Shown here: positions 10,771 to 21,841 of the stretch, piece after piece
Numbering within the stretch: the stretch's first letter is position 1
Layout of the letters: each line of letters opens with the position of its first letter
Source: Morella rubra
Lineage: Eukaryota; Streptophyta; Magnoliopsida; Fagales; Myricaceae
Direction of reading: 5' to 3'
DNA: 64,000 bases
Assembly: GCA_003952965.2 (NCBI GenBank)
Contig: CM025850.1
Span: forward strand, 16,696,008-16,760,007
The notes under the pieces: generated by a model
The model's input: only the letters and a program-made list of their open reading frames with translations
Databases searched by the model: none
What the model was told of the DNA's origin: nothing
Position numbers and translations under genes: made by a program

Positions 10771-13030
10771 TTTGAAATATTACGTTAGATGTACATCAGC
10801 TCTTACATATGTGTGGATGGCTATCCCAGCTGGGATGGTTCTTTTGAATGTCAATAGGGAAATAAATTTGAGAAAGGCAAAATCGTGGGTATATTTTAAC
10901 CAATATATTAAAATAAATTGAATAAGAACAAAAACTTACTTCATTTTTTAGATAAACTAATTTGGATGAGTATATTATAAGAACTAAGAAACATGCAATT
11001 GCAGACGAACAGAAACTACGACGTTTACATTATTATTTTAAAAAAATTAAATAAAAAATCAAATTTTACCGGTACCTGGGAACCCAATTCCGGTTAACCG
11101 GAGAAGAGGTAAAATCTCCGTATTTTTTAAAAAAGAAGGCACTAGCACTGACACTGATTAAGCCAGATATGGGGAATTCAGTTCCGGTACCGGTGGAACT
11201 GAATTATTCCGATTGGGCTTAACAGACCTAGATACTAGAATGACCTATTCGTTAGTGGCGGCAGAGTATCCAATAGTTAGAGATGAATGTTGTTAGAGTC
11301 CACTAATACCGATCGATGTCAAATTTCTTACCATTTTAGGGCGGACAGAGGTCAATGTCAATCATTATGACACAATGACCACATTCCAAAGTTAGTAATC
11401 CTATTCAAAGAAGTCATGGGTTCTCCTCTCCCGAAGCCCATTTCCTCTCACATTTATTTGCTTTGGTTGTGTTTCTGCAATAGGTCACCTTGCTTTTTGT
11501 TTCAGTGCACCAGTTGAAATTAAGCTCCCCTTGGTTTTGGTTGTGCTACTTATGGTGGTGGTAAAGACGTTTTGGTAAAAGGCGGCAAAGGCTTCATGTG
11601 ACTGTTGGTGACTCTGTCACCTTTTTGTCAATGTCAATTTGTTTTTTGTTTTTTTTTTTAAAAAAAAAAACTCTACTTCTATGCTTCTGGTAAGTCCTTT
11701 CTCTATATTTTGACCAAGAGATAAGGAATACTCAATGTATTCTATTGGACAAGAGGAAAGATAAACTCTTTTATATGTTAATCTCTCGGATTGGGACATT
11801 TGTAATTTGTCTCTTCAGGGGTTAAAAAAGGTCATCAGTAGGTTAGATATTCACGTGGGAAAGATAGGTACTCGATGGAAATAGATCATGGGCTCACTGT
11901 CCTATTCTAATTCGACTCTCAGCTCCAGAGAGAAAAGCATAAAAGGATTGAAATGGCTATCATCTAATCTGCTGCCAAGCAGGTTGAACATCAATTTGAT
12001 GAAAAGAGCACATCAATATTCAAGGCATGTGAAGTCTAAATACGTCGTTTTCATGACAAGAAATAGATATTATAGGAGGAGTACTGGACATTTCAGAAAT
12101 AAAGGGACACTTGAAACCCAAGCTTCCAAAAGAAACAATTCGAATATGTAACGTTTGGTTTCCACGTTGATGACCTGAACATGGTCCAAATGCATTCCAG
12201 ACATGGGCTGCCATAAGGAGTCAAGGTTGTCCATGCCTAGGAAACATCAACATTAAAAAAAATGGTTTTACATTATCCCATAAAGTATCACATTATTATA
12301 CAAGAAAATGAGGATGTTTGCATGCAAAATTTTGTCAATTTTCATCCGTTCCAAAATTTTGATTAAATAAAATAATTTAAAAATAATTTATCCTTCCTAT
12401 CAGATCATTCTTTCTATTATAATAATTATAAAAAATTTACTTAAATTATCTCTTTTTGTACTTTTTCACCTATTTTTATAAAAATTAAACTCTGGAGAAT
12501 TAGCTTAAACTTATCACACCACTATGATAATGCGACTCCTACTTAAACTAGATATTCACCGAGTTAACATTCTCAAATTTTATGATTTGGAAACATTCCC
12601 GAGATAAGGCACCACACCCCATCCTAAGAAAAAGATGCAGCCTAGGCTTTATCATTAACCAAAAACACCGTATGATATCACAATGGATGTTGTACTCGCC
12701 TCAAAGCAGTTTCAGATTATTTAGGGTGACGGCCCGCCTTATTTATTAATTATCTTTTTTTTAACTCTCTATCTACAACCTTTTCCTCTATGGAGGAAGA
12801 TTTGAAAAGATTATCCTAATCAATGACCCTGTGCAAATCATTATCAGCACCCAGCTATATATATATCTTGTATGATAAATTTTTTTTTTTTTTATGAAAC
12901 GTAATTAATAAGTCTTTATTTTGTACTGTTATTCGCCCCATCCATGGCATGAGTACAGCGTCCATGTCGTACATAAAAAATTGAACTACAGTGAATCTTT
13001 ATTAGTTGATTATATCTTGGGTTCAGTTTC
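10771..13030. other. No gene seen; contains the partner of a local duplication
   Basis: 11600-11850 repeats 9200-9590 with small changes. Around 11065-11200 there are near-palindromic CCGGTACCGG and TTAACCGG sequences. 12911-13000 (TTTATTTTGTAC then CGCCCCATCCATG then CCATGTCGTACATAAAAAATTG) is repeated at about 24865-24945 and 34520-34600. The 88-codon frame at 11888-12151 has no recognisable motif and I do not call it a gene. Confidence 0.55.
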
Positions 13031-13032
13031 CA

Positions 13033-13772
13033 TGCAAAGCAGTACCGTGTGAAGCACTGCGAAGCAACGATCAAGATTAAAAAAAAAGCTAACGAACAGT
13101 GGAGATCCAGCCACCTCAATTAATGAAGACCCGCCCGAAAATACTCGAATTCCCACTCGACCCGCTGGACTAAAAAAACCCCATCTTCCTTATAACTCCT
13201 CGTCGTTGCACAGCCACCCGTCTGAAAGGAAATTGAAACACCTTCAGGGATGAAGCTAAAAGTCTTTATAGGTTACAGCAACATAATCTCATGGATAATC
13301 CTTTGAGTAATGTCCCTAGATCAAGTCAGGTCCTGCAAGTTCACATGTCCAACACAAATGCATTCTCTGTTAATTTGAATCCCACTGCAGCAAAATAGCT
13401 CGAGAATGCACTTCCATGGCTTTCAAATGGCCATTAGCAAGCGCAGGAGTTGGTGATCTGGAGTCTCAAAGCGTAGCTTCTGAAGACGAAGTTCCTCTCA
13501 CAAATTCATTTCCACATCAAGACGAAAGCACGGTCGACTATGCTCCAGACCATACTGAGGTGGTTGTGCAATGATTTCAAGACCTGAACGATGAAGAAGA
13601 AGACCTGTGCATCATGAAATTTCGGCCCTTTTGGTTTCACAGGCGGGTGGGCGAGATTTTCACCGGTCGAGCGGATATTCATTAAATGACATAGAACGAT
13701 CTCCACCTTTTGTTGGCTTGTTTTTAATCTTGATCGTTGCTTTGCAGTGCTTCACACGGTACAGCTTCGCAT
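13033..13772. repeat. Foldback: inverted repeat with about 60-bp arms
   Basis: The arm at about 13033-13095 (CAGTACCGTGTGAAGCACTG, then GCAACGATCAAGATTAAAAA) is the reverse complement, with a few mismatches, of about 13712-13772 (TTTTTAATCTTGATCGTTGC, then CAGTGCTTCACACGGTAC). Weaker inverted similarity continues inward. The roughly 620-bp loop has no recognised gene. It lies directly beside the CAT exon at 13942. Confidence 0.75.
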
Positions 13773-13941
13773 AGTAATCGATCCCCTATTTCACTGATGG
13801 CGGTCCAGTGAGGAGATATGATAGTTGACAGTCATAGAATCCACCCAAAAAATAACTACTAAAGGAATTGCTAATATTAAATTAAATAATTTGATCGGTG
13901 GGAAAAAAGAATTCAATAATGATTTGGTATTTATCGATTAC

Positions 13942-14615
13942 CATATCGTATGGGAGAAGCTTGGACATTGAAGCGGCCACGAGACAGTAGAAAATGGTGA
14001 CAAGGATAACGGAGCCCAGGACTCCGATCTGGATATCCTTGACAGGGTCTCGGACTTCTTTGGCCATGGTGGAAACGGCGTCATATCCTATGTAGCTTAG
14101 ATAAACCATGGCAGCTCCATTGAAGACTCCTGATATTCCGTAGGGAAGGAACCCGGATGGGTGATGTTTCGGGTCGGCAGCTTCAGTAAAGTTCTTCCAG
14201 TCCCCTTGCCAAAATCCCACCACTATCACAAATGCTATGAACAAAATGTGCAATTTAGTTAACACCGTGTTCACCGCAGAGGCCAAAGCTCTCCCTCGTA
14301 CTGACAAGAAAAAAAATCGAAACTTCGATTGAGATTGAAAAGTTGGGAATGTGAAACAGAAAGCGCGGGTAGTGATTGTGTTCGTGGATTAGCACCTATA
14401 GCAGTTGATAAGGGTGATGATCAAAACGAGGACGACTGTGACCATGTCAATTTGGTTGAACCCCTTGGGGAGTGTAGATACTGTCAGCCTCCATTTATCG
14501 GTGGCGACCCCGATAGTTGAGGCAAGATAGGCCGTGAAGCTTCTTGCAATGGCGGAGTTTGACATCAAGTAGTCCATCACGAGATTCGTGCCAGTCAGAA
14601 AGGCCGCAAATTCAC
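13942..14615 (-). pseudogene. Cationic amino acid transporter (CAT6/7-like), two exons
   Basis: Plant CAT proteins are multi-pass APC-superfamily amino acid permeases of cell membranes. The first exon on this strand, 14615 down to 14396, encodes GEFAAFLTGTNLVMDYL and SNSAIARSFTAYL, then a hydrophobic helix ending LVLIITLINCY. The second, 14300 down to 13942, encodes HILFIAFVIVVGFWQGDW, GVFNGAAMVYLSYIGYDAV, STMAKEVRDPVKDIQIGVLG and a helix ending YCLVAASMSKLLPYDM. Both keep AG and GT splice borders. Just after the second exon begins, the frame slips by what looks like a small indel. These exons cover the middle of a protein of about 570-600 residues. The next exon in order (IDPEAQF...) is at 22200 on the other strand, so the gene is split. 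Confidence 0.8.
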
Positions 14616-14672
14616 CTGTGCAAACACTAGTCAAAGGATTCGGATTGGTTCTGGTGATATGCATTAAAACAG

Positions 14673-14912
14673 GGGTTCGGTTATTGTGCGGATGGCTGCT
14701 GTGCAACCACTGAGATTAAAAGCTGAATATTCAGCGGCTGAGATTGACACCACATCATTTAATGATAAAATCATCTCAAACGACCCGTTTTGAAGCACCC
14801 AACCCATTTTGAAGCACTGAAGACCCAGGCCCATTTGAACAGTCTTCCTCAGCACACCGCTGGGTCTCTTGTCATCTATACAAAATGAAAGCTGCTCCTA
14901 AAATTCCTTTTA
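14673..14912 (-). repeat. Left arm of the inverted-arm element
   Basis: The reverse complement of this block aligns along its length with 21842-22094. Shared landmarks are AAAATGAAAG.TGCTCCTAAA, the AGCGGTGTGC.GAGGAAGAC run, CAGTGCTTCAAAA, GCTTCAAAACGGGTCG and TTCATTAAATGA. Divergence is well above that between the two segmental-duplication copies, so the arms are old. Confidence 0.75.
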
Positions 14913-15148
14913 CTTTTGTCTTTATAAACAAACCGTCTCTCATTCCTCCCTGCAAAATTGAACAAAAGAAAAATTTGAAGGCTCATAACCAAAAATTCTA
15001 CCACTTGAACTTCTTAGCTCACAATTGCCAGAACTCTCGAAGGGTTCAATCCACTTGGTTTGTGTACAAGGATAGAGCTAGTTTCCAAGCTTGTCAAACT
15101 GGCAATATAGATCTTGGGAATGCTGTAGAAACTGAAGGAAGCATTCGC

Positions 15149-15266
15149 ATGCCGATTGATGAAATTGACGGCTCCAGTGCGACAAGTTTTAAACCCAATA
15201 GCGCTATTGAGAAGAGACCCAGCGGTGTGCCGACAAAGTCTAAAGATTCTATTTCTCAGAGAAGAC
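15149..15266 (+). pseudogene. ARM-repeat membrane protein fragment, first part
   Basis: The frame from ATG 15149 (MPIDEIDGSS...) ends ...KSKDSISQRR at the copia target site. Skipping the copia and one copy of AAGAC, it continues in frame at 21508 as PGAVPHTPEKKLTLFALRL. The second part identifies the family; this N-terminal piece is poorly conserved and is assigned by continuity. The upstream sequence 14913-15148 may be its leader. Confidence 0.5.
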
Positions 15267-15449
15267 TATTGGGAGTTAAATGTAATTTTTATTATTCTTT
15301 CTCCCATCTGTTAGTTACTTTACAAGAGCTTCGGTCCTTTCTATATAAAAGGCCAGTACGTTGTTATTGTAATGTATGAGTTGGTATTCATTCTCAATAA
15401 TACAAACTTTTTCTTCATCCTTTCTCTCTACCTATTTCACCTTTCTACA
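15267..15449 (+). repeat. 5' LTR of the copia element
   Basis: The LTR starts TATTGGGAGTTAAATG and ends TTTCTACA. The usual 5' TG is TA in both LTRs. It contains a TATA box (CTATATAAAAGG, about 15342-15353). Confidence 0.9.
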
Positions 15450-15461
15450 TGGTATCAGAGC
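15450..15461 (+). other. Primer binding site
   Basis: TGGTATCAGAGC directly follows the 5' LTR. It is complementary to the 3' end of plant initiator methionine tRNA, the standard copia primer. Confidence 0.9.
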
Positions 15462-15535
15462 ATTAAACGCTTCTTCTCAATCACACTCTGTTTCCTCCAT
15501 TATAATTCCTTTATCTGTTCAATTGACCAAGATCG

Positions 15536-16504
15536 ATGGCCGATGCTGAAGCTGAAGTCTCAAGAATAGATCGCACAAATGTGGTTGTTGATAGTGCATT
15601 TTCAATCACCTCAAGTGACACATCCAATGCTTCGATAGTATCTCCATAGTTGAACGGCAAGAATTATTATTCTTGGAGCCCTGCGATGTTGATGGCCATT
15701 GGAGCTCGAAATAAGTTCGATTTTCTTGACGGCAGCATCAAAAGACCAGCTTTTACTTATGTTAATTTCAGTGGTTGGTATCGCTGCAACCTAATGGTAT
15801 CCTCTTGGATTTGTGCATCCGTATCTCCGGAAATTGCACAGGTAATTCTTTACATAGAATCTGCTGAAAAGATGTGGAAAGTGTTAAAGGAAAGGTATGA
15901 GCAGAGCAACGAACCTAGGATTTTTGAGCTGCAAGAAGCAATTAATAGAATTGTTTAAGGTTAATCTTCAGTTAGTGAATATTTCACAAGATTGGAATCC
16001 TTGTGGAATGAATTACACCAATTTTCTCCTCTGCCGGTTTGCATATGTGGTCAATGTGACAAATGCACTTGTAAGGTCTTGGAGACTATAACAAATCGAG
16101 AGAATAAGCAACTGATTATGACTTTTCTCATGGGATTGAATGATACTTATCTCCCTACTCAAGGCAACATCTTGCTTATGAAGCCATTCCTTTCTCTAAA
16201 CAAAATCTATTCCTTGATCATACAAGAAGAAAGACAGAGGTCATTTACTAGGAGTCCTTCTCTTAATCACAAAAATTTAGCAATGTTAGCAGCAAATCAG
16301 AGAGAAGCTCATGCTGTTCAACGGAAGGTGTTCCATAATGCTGGTCAACGAGAAAGGCCTCTCCGTACTTACTACAACCGCAAGGGTCACACAAGGGAAA
16401 AATGCTTCAAATTGCATAGTTATCCTCCTGGATGGGTACATAGGAAGAAAGGAGCCACTGATTCACGATTTACTTCTTCTCCGTTGGCTTTTAGTCACAA
16501 TCAA
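15536..16504 (+). pseudogene. Copia gag, interrupted
   Basis: ATG 15536 opens a frame (MADAEAEVSRIDRTN) with the copia gag landmarks LNGKNYYSWSPAMLMAIGARNK, YIESAEKMWKVLKERYEQSN, SVSEYFTRLESLWNELHQF and LMTFLMGLNDTYLPTQGNIL spread along it. The nucleocapsid knuckle at about 16366-16420 reads TYYNRKGHTREKCFKLHSY. The first two knuckle cysteines are missing, so RNA binding would be lost. In-frame stops occur at 15647, 15956 and 15962. The frame then runs into a Sirevirus LTR at about 16505. The remaining gag to protease linker resumes after 17806. Confidence 0.85.
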
Positions 16505-17806
16505 TGTTTTGATGATAACAATAGAAGTAATTGAGATGTGAAGCAAAGCGGATCCAAAATGAGCACGAAGCGATCAAGTAACATCCCTTTAATGGAAGTG
16601 CTCTTAAAGTGAAGACTCAAGATGCTAGGGTAATCTTTGTAACTCTAAGTCTTCATCTTTAACAAGGATTTGAACCACACACTTGCATATTTCTTCAAAA
16701 CTTGCATGAAATGTTTTACCTCTTGTTTTGAAGATTTAAAAATATTTTTAAATGGCTTTAAAATATCCCAATCAAACTCCCAAACCTTTTATATACTTAT
16801 GGGAAGTTAGTCTTTAAAATTGGGTATTTTAAGTTGGTCAAAATCGTGTTTTTAAAACAACCAGATTATGTGATTAAGTTGAGAAGGTCGACCGGCTCAT
16901 TCGGTCTCGAATAGCGGTCGACCGGTTGGTTTGAAAAAGTTTAAAAAAGAGCCGTTCTGACTTCTGACATTATGACTGTTGTGTAATGTTAACCTGCAGC
17001 GGTCAACTGGTTCATGTAGCGGTCAACCGATTCATGTAGCGGTCGACCGGTTCATAGAGAGTTTTTTAACAGCTCGACTCCAACAGCTATAAACGGCTAT
17101 TTTTCTTATGAGGCCTATATAAAGCCATTCCTACGCCTTTTAAAAGTTGCTGAACAACTTAAATCATTTTGCCAAAAGCTAAGAGTGATCTAAAACCTTT
17201 CAATCCTTGTTCAAACATCATTCACACATAATCAACACTTTCACATCCTTGTTGTTGTGTGAAGCTTAAGAGATAGAAATTTCTCATTATAATATCTACT
17301 CCATCAAGGGAGTTTTAGTGAGCATTTTTGTTCATCCACATACACTATTAAGAGAGTGATTCTCTTGTTTCCTTTTGGTGAGGTTTTCATCAAAAAGAAG
17401 GAGTTTAGAGAGGATTGTTCTCAAACTCGTTCTTGAGGCTTGAAGAGGTGTTTCTCAAGTTCAAGTGTAAAGAAGGCTCTCCCTTGGTTGAAGGGAGCAT
17501 AGTGGAAAAACCTCAAGGCTCGGTAAAGGAGCTTGAGGGGTGGATGTAGGCAGGTTTGCCGAACCACCTAAAAATCTTGTGTTTGCTTCTCTTCCCTTAT
17601 CTCATTACATTGTGCTATTAGTTTCTTATTCTAAGTTTTATTTCTCTATTTAAGTTGCAATATATATTCTTGTGTTCAATTTTTATTGCAATCACTTCTC
17701 TTTGTGAGACTTATAGCTAGCAAACACTTTCTAAAGGGTGAGTTTCAAAAAAGTTTTGAAACCCAATTCACCCCCTTCTTGGGTTGCCTTAATCCTAGGA
17801 TTTACA
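16505..17806 (+). repeat. Sirevirus solo LTR nested in copia gag
   Basis: It begins TGTTTTGATGATAACAATAG and carries GGGGTGGATGTAGGCA...GCCGAACCACCTAAAA near 17535-17570. It ends with CAATTCACCCCCTTCTTGGG and a probable ...GGATTTACA. This is the layout of the LTRs at 5375 and 58182, but it is a different family. Repeated GGTCGACCGG palindromes lie at about 16888, 16916 and 17041, with degenerate forms GGTCAACTGG and GGTCAACCGA between. The edges are approximate, as I could not find a matching 5-bp target duplication. Confidence 0.7.
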
Positions 17807-17828
17807 TTCTCCTCATTCTGCACACCAA

Positions 17829-20800
17829 GTGTTTGTTTTTTCTCCTCATTCTGCACACCCAGTGTCTTCAACTATGGAAGTTCCTGCTAATCATTCAAGT
17901 TCGATTGGTTCTCAAGACCAAGTTCAACAACTTCTGAACGTACTCCAAGCTCAGCTAAAAACAGATTCCCCTTTGCATGTTTCACCTCCATCTCAACCTT
18001 TAAGCTTTGTCAATATGGCAGGTATACCATTCGATTCTTATTCTAACACTGTCAAATGTCATTCTTCATTTATACATTCTCATCCTTTGAATTTTTAGAT
18101 TCTTGATAGTGGAGCTACAGACCATATGGTTTGTTCATTATCTATTTTCTCCAGCTTTCATAAATCTGCTCCCACTCTAGTTCATCTTCCTAATGGCAAC
18201 ACAGCTTCGGTTACTCACATTGGTTTAGTTGCTCTTTCTCCTGATTTAGTACTTGACAACGTCTTATATGTGCCCAATTTCACTTTTAATCTCATTTCTA
18301 CAAGTAAACTTACCTCTGCTGGTGATATAGGATTAATTTTCTTGTCTAATAAGTGCCTTGTGCAGGACCTGCGTGTTTGGAGGACGATTGGAGTGGCTAA
18401 TCAGCTGAATGGTCTCTATCTGTTCAAACCTTCCTCTGTTTTCTCTAGTTCTACAGTTTCTGTATTGTCCAACAAATTGACTTGTCTTTCAGCTTATGAA
18501 AATAATACATTGTGGCATCTTAGATTAGGTCATATGTCACATTCCTGAATGTCTCTTTTACAAGATGTTCTTCCTATTGCCAATATTCCTTCACACAATC
18601 ATTGTGATGTTTTTCCTTTGGCTAAGCAACATCGTACTTCATTTCCTCTTAGTTCAATAAAAACTTCCAAACCATTTGATATGATACATTGTGACATATG
18701 GGGTCCTTTTGCCACAGCTACTTCCCATGGTCATAAGTATTTTCTCACTGTTGTAAACGATTATACTCGTTGCACTTGGGTTTATCTTATGATCAATAAA
18801 TCTGAAACTAGATTGTTCTTGGAGTTTTTCTTCAATTTGGTTGAAACACAATTTGCTTCAACTATCAAAGTCCTTTGATCAGACAATGGTGTTGAATTTA
18901 ACATGCCTTCTTTCTTTGCATCTAAGGGTGTTATTCATCAACTTAGTTGCACATATACCCCTCAACAAAATGGAGTAGTCGAAAGAAAGCATTAGCACCT
19001 ATTGAACGTAGCTCGAGCCCTTCATTTTCAATCCAACATCCCACTTACATATTGGGGTGATTGTGTCATGACAGCAACTCATCTTATAAATCGGTCTCCC
19101 TCTCCTTTGCTTCAAAATAAGTCTCCTTATGAGCTCCTCTATACTACCAAACCCAACTATTCTCAACTCAAAGTTTTTGGTTGTCTATGTTTTGCTACTA
19201 ATGTTCAGCCTCACAAATCTAAATTTGCTCCTTGTGCCAAGAAATGTGTTTTCTTAGGCTATCCTTTTGCTGTCAAAGGTTACAAGCTTCTAGATCTTGA
19301 AACCAATTCTACTTTTATAACTCGTGACGTTATTTTTCACGAGTTTTCATTTCCCTTTAAACATTCCAAATCGGTTCCTTCTACCTCAGATTTTGTTGTT
19401 CCTTTGTCTGTTCCAAACTCTGAGTTTGTCTCTCCATCACATACAAATTCTCTTAGTCTTGACTTGGTTCCTTCGGTTGTTTCTCCATCAGAACCTCTCT
19501 CTCCTTCCATTTCCACTGCTGATTTTATACCACCTGATTCTTCCCCTATCATCACTCCACCATCTGTTCCACTTAGACGATCATCTGGCCTAAAAACCAA
19601 GCCTTCCTATCTCAAAGACTATCATTGCAGATTAGCTTGCTCATTCAATGATCACTCACTGCCTTCAGTCTCTATACCACGGGATTCTGTCAAAGCTACT
19701 AATTTAGCAAGGTATATTTTCTATACTCGTTTTTCTCCTTCTCATCAAGCTTTTAGCTTAGCAATCACCACAAACACTGAACCTAAGACTTATCACCAAG
19801 CTGCCCTAGACCCCAAATGGCAAGAGGCTATGATTAATGAAATCACAGCTCTTGAAAATAATCGAACTTGGATCGTTACAGATTTACCTCCGGTAAGAAA
19901 CCAATAGGTTGCAAATGGGTTTATCGTGTGAAATATAAAGCTGATGGTTCTATTGAGAGATATAAAGCCCGGCTTGTGGATAAAGGTTTTACACAACGTG
20001 AGCGTGTGGATTATGCTGAAACCTTCTCTCCGGTAGCTAAAATGACTACAGTCCGTTGTGTTTTGGCTCTTGCTGCAAGTCAACATTGGTTTCTTGAGAA
20101 ATTGAATGTGAATAATGCATTTTTACATTGGGATTTAAATGAGGAAGTTTATATGCTTATTCCTCCCGGTTTTGCTAATGAGGGGGAGCACAAAGTTTGT
20201 AAATTGCTCAAGTCTCTCTATGGGTTAAAGCAAGCCAGTAGGCAGTAGTTTTACAAGCTTTTGGAAGCTCTATTTTCTCTTGGTTATCACCCGTCCAAAG
20301 CTGATTACAACTTGTTTACCAAGCTTAATGGTTCCTCTTTTACAGCTTTGTTAGTCTATGTGGATGACATAATCATTGCTTCTAATGATATGTCTTATGT
20401 CACCTAAGTTAAGTCTTTCTTCGATAGTCAATTCAAGATTGAGGATTTGGGTCCACTCAAGTATTTTTTGGGACTTGAAATTGCTCGCAGTGCTGCTGGT
20501 ATCTCTTTAAGTCAGCGCAAATATGCTCTTGAAGTGTTGGAAGACAGCGACTATCTTGGCTACAAACTTAGTTCTTTTCATATGGACTCCAAATTGAAAT
20601 TGACCAAGGATGATTCTCGGTTATTATTTGATCCTTCTCAGTATAAAAGACTCATTGGTCGCTTGCTCTACTTAACCATTACTCGCCTTGATTTATCCTA
20701 TGCTGTTCACGCTTTGGCACAATTTATGGCCACACCTGGACATTCTCATCTTGATGCAGCATACCGTGTTCTTCGTTACATCAAATCTGCTCCTGGACAG

Positions 20801-21313
20801 GCTTTATTCTTTCCTACTTCTTCTTCCATCCAACTAAAAAGGTTCTGTGATTCGGATTGGGCTGCGTGTGTTGATACCCGACGCTCCATTACTGCCTTTT
20901 GTCTTTTCTTCGGTGACTCTCTTATTTCTTGGAGTTCTAAAAAGCAACACACAGTTTCACAAAGCTCAACTGAAGCTGAGTATCGGGCCTTGACCTCTAT
21001 TGGTTGTGAAGTCCTTTGGATTAATCAGCTTCTTACTGATTTGCATCATTGTCCATCTTCTCCTGCTTCCATTTATTGTGAGAGTAAGGCTGCCCTCTCT
21101 TTAGCCGCTAATCCCATTCACCATGCTAGAACAAAGCATGTGGAGATCAACTGCCATTTTATTCGTGAACAGCTTGCTAAAGGGGTTCTCAATACATTCT
21201 ACATCATCCCAGCTCATCAATTGGCTGATCTTTTCACTAAAGCTCTTGGTGCTTCTCAGTTTCATTCCCTTCTTTCCAAGTTGGGCATTCATAATCTTCA
21301 TGCTCCATCTTGA
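17829..21313 (+). pseudogene. Copia pol (protease, integrase, RT, RNase H), copy A
   Basis: Protease: ILDSGATDHM at about 18099. GAG-pre-integrase: LWHLRLGHMSHS at about 18510. Integrase: MIHCDIWGPF, then SDNGVEF, then [14 protein letters not shown], giving the D, D and E of the catalytic triad. Reverse transcriptase: [31 protein letters not shown] and YVDDIIIASND. RNase H: CDSDWAACVD and SSTEAEYRAL, then [12 protein letters not shown], and [10 protein letters not shown] near the end. In-frame stops are at 18096, 18546, 18876 and 18993. A one-base loss near 19892 (CCTCCGGTAAG where copy B has CCTCTCGGTAAG) shifts the frame, and two more stops follow at 20246 and 20405. The domain set is complete but cannot be translated through. 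Confidence 0.9.
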
Positions 21314-21320
21314 GGGGGAG
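21312..21320 (+). other. Polypurine tract
   Basis: GAGGGGGAG lies immediately before the 3' LTR start at 21321. Confidence 0.85.
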
Positions 21321-21502
21321 TATTAGGAGTTAAATGTAATTTTTATTATTCTTTCTCCCGTCTGTTAGTTACTTTACAAGAGCTTCGGTCCTTTCTATAT
21401 AAAAGGCAGTGCGTTGTTATTGTAATGTATGAGTTGGTATTCATTCTCAATAATACAAACTCTTTCTTCATCCTTTCTCTCTACCTATTTCACCTTTCTA
21501 CA
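21321..21502 (+). repeat. 3' LTR of the copia element
   Basis: 182 bp, TATTAGGAGTTAAATG to TTTCTACA. It differs from the 5' LTR at about five or six positions and is followed by the target duplication AAGAC. Confidence 0.9.
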
Positions 21503-21507
21503 AAGAC

Positions 21508-21763
21508 CAGGCGCGGTTCCTCATACACCGGAAAAGAAGCTAACTCTTTTTGCTTTACGCCTTACAGTTCTAGAGAAGCAGCTACAGGGCTTGGAAAACT
21601 TGCGTTCGTCTAGGCAACAGTCGTTCTTCTAGGTGGCTTTGACATCATTTTGGAAAACAAGGACTTCTGGTTCATTACCATCATCTTGGTGATCCAGGGC
21701 ACTTGTTTATTCAACAGGAGTCGTGAGCTAGAATGGCAATACCAGGCCACGTGGTCAATCAAT
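21508..21763 (+). pseudogene. ARM-repeat membrane protein fragment, second part
   Basis: It encodes KKLTLFALRLTVLEK; after a one-base slip comes GLGKLAFV, a stop where copy B has Trp, then ATVVLLGGFDIILENKDFWF, ITIILVIQGTCLFNRSRELE and WQYQATWSINDA. From memory of the family, this is the conserved N-terminal double-helix region of plant multi-pass membrane proteins with C-terminal armadillo repeats, whose function is largely unknown. Two hydrophobic helices are visible. Similarity stops after SINDA, so only the N-terminal exon was captured. The frame slip is shared by copy B; the stop is private to this copy. Confidence 0.6.
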
Positions 21764-21841
21764 GACGCAAGAAACCACACTGGAGAATTGACAGCAACAA
21801 ATGGTGCAGCAAGCCTTAGATCCAATGATCTCCATAACAAA

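Larger units (their letters stand above)
15267..21502 (+). mobile_element. Ty1/copia retrotransposon, complete with LTRs and target duplication
   Basis: Two LTRs (183 and 182 bp) flank the element, with the 5-bp target duplication AAGAC at 15262-15266 and 21503-21507. A methionine-initiator-type primer site follows the 5' LTR and a polypurine tract precedes the 3' LTR. Between them are gag, protease, integrase, reverse transcriptase and RNase H in copia order. The LTRs differ at about five or six positions. A Sirevirus solo LTR (about 16505-17806) interrupts gag. Several in-frame stops and one private frameshift make it defective. It inserted into the captured ARM-protein fragment. Confidence 0.95.

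Noticed and set aside
11888..12151. 87-residue basic frame
   Set aside because: No recognisable domain, promoter or splice context. Length is within chance for this composition.
14885..15379. 164-residue frame taken as a gene
   Set aside because: Its end is retroelement LTR and its start is the inverted arm. Only 15149-15266 has support as captured coding sequence.
16885..17062. Satellite or CRISPR-like repeat
   Set aside because: The five GGTCGACCGG-like motifs lie within a Sirevirus LTR at uneven spacing.
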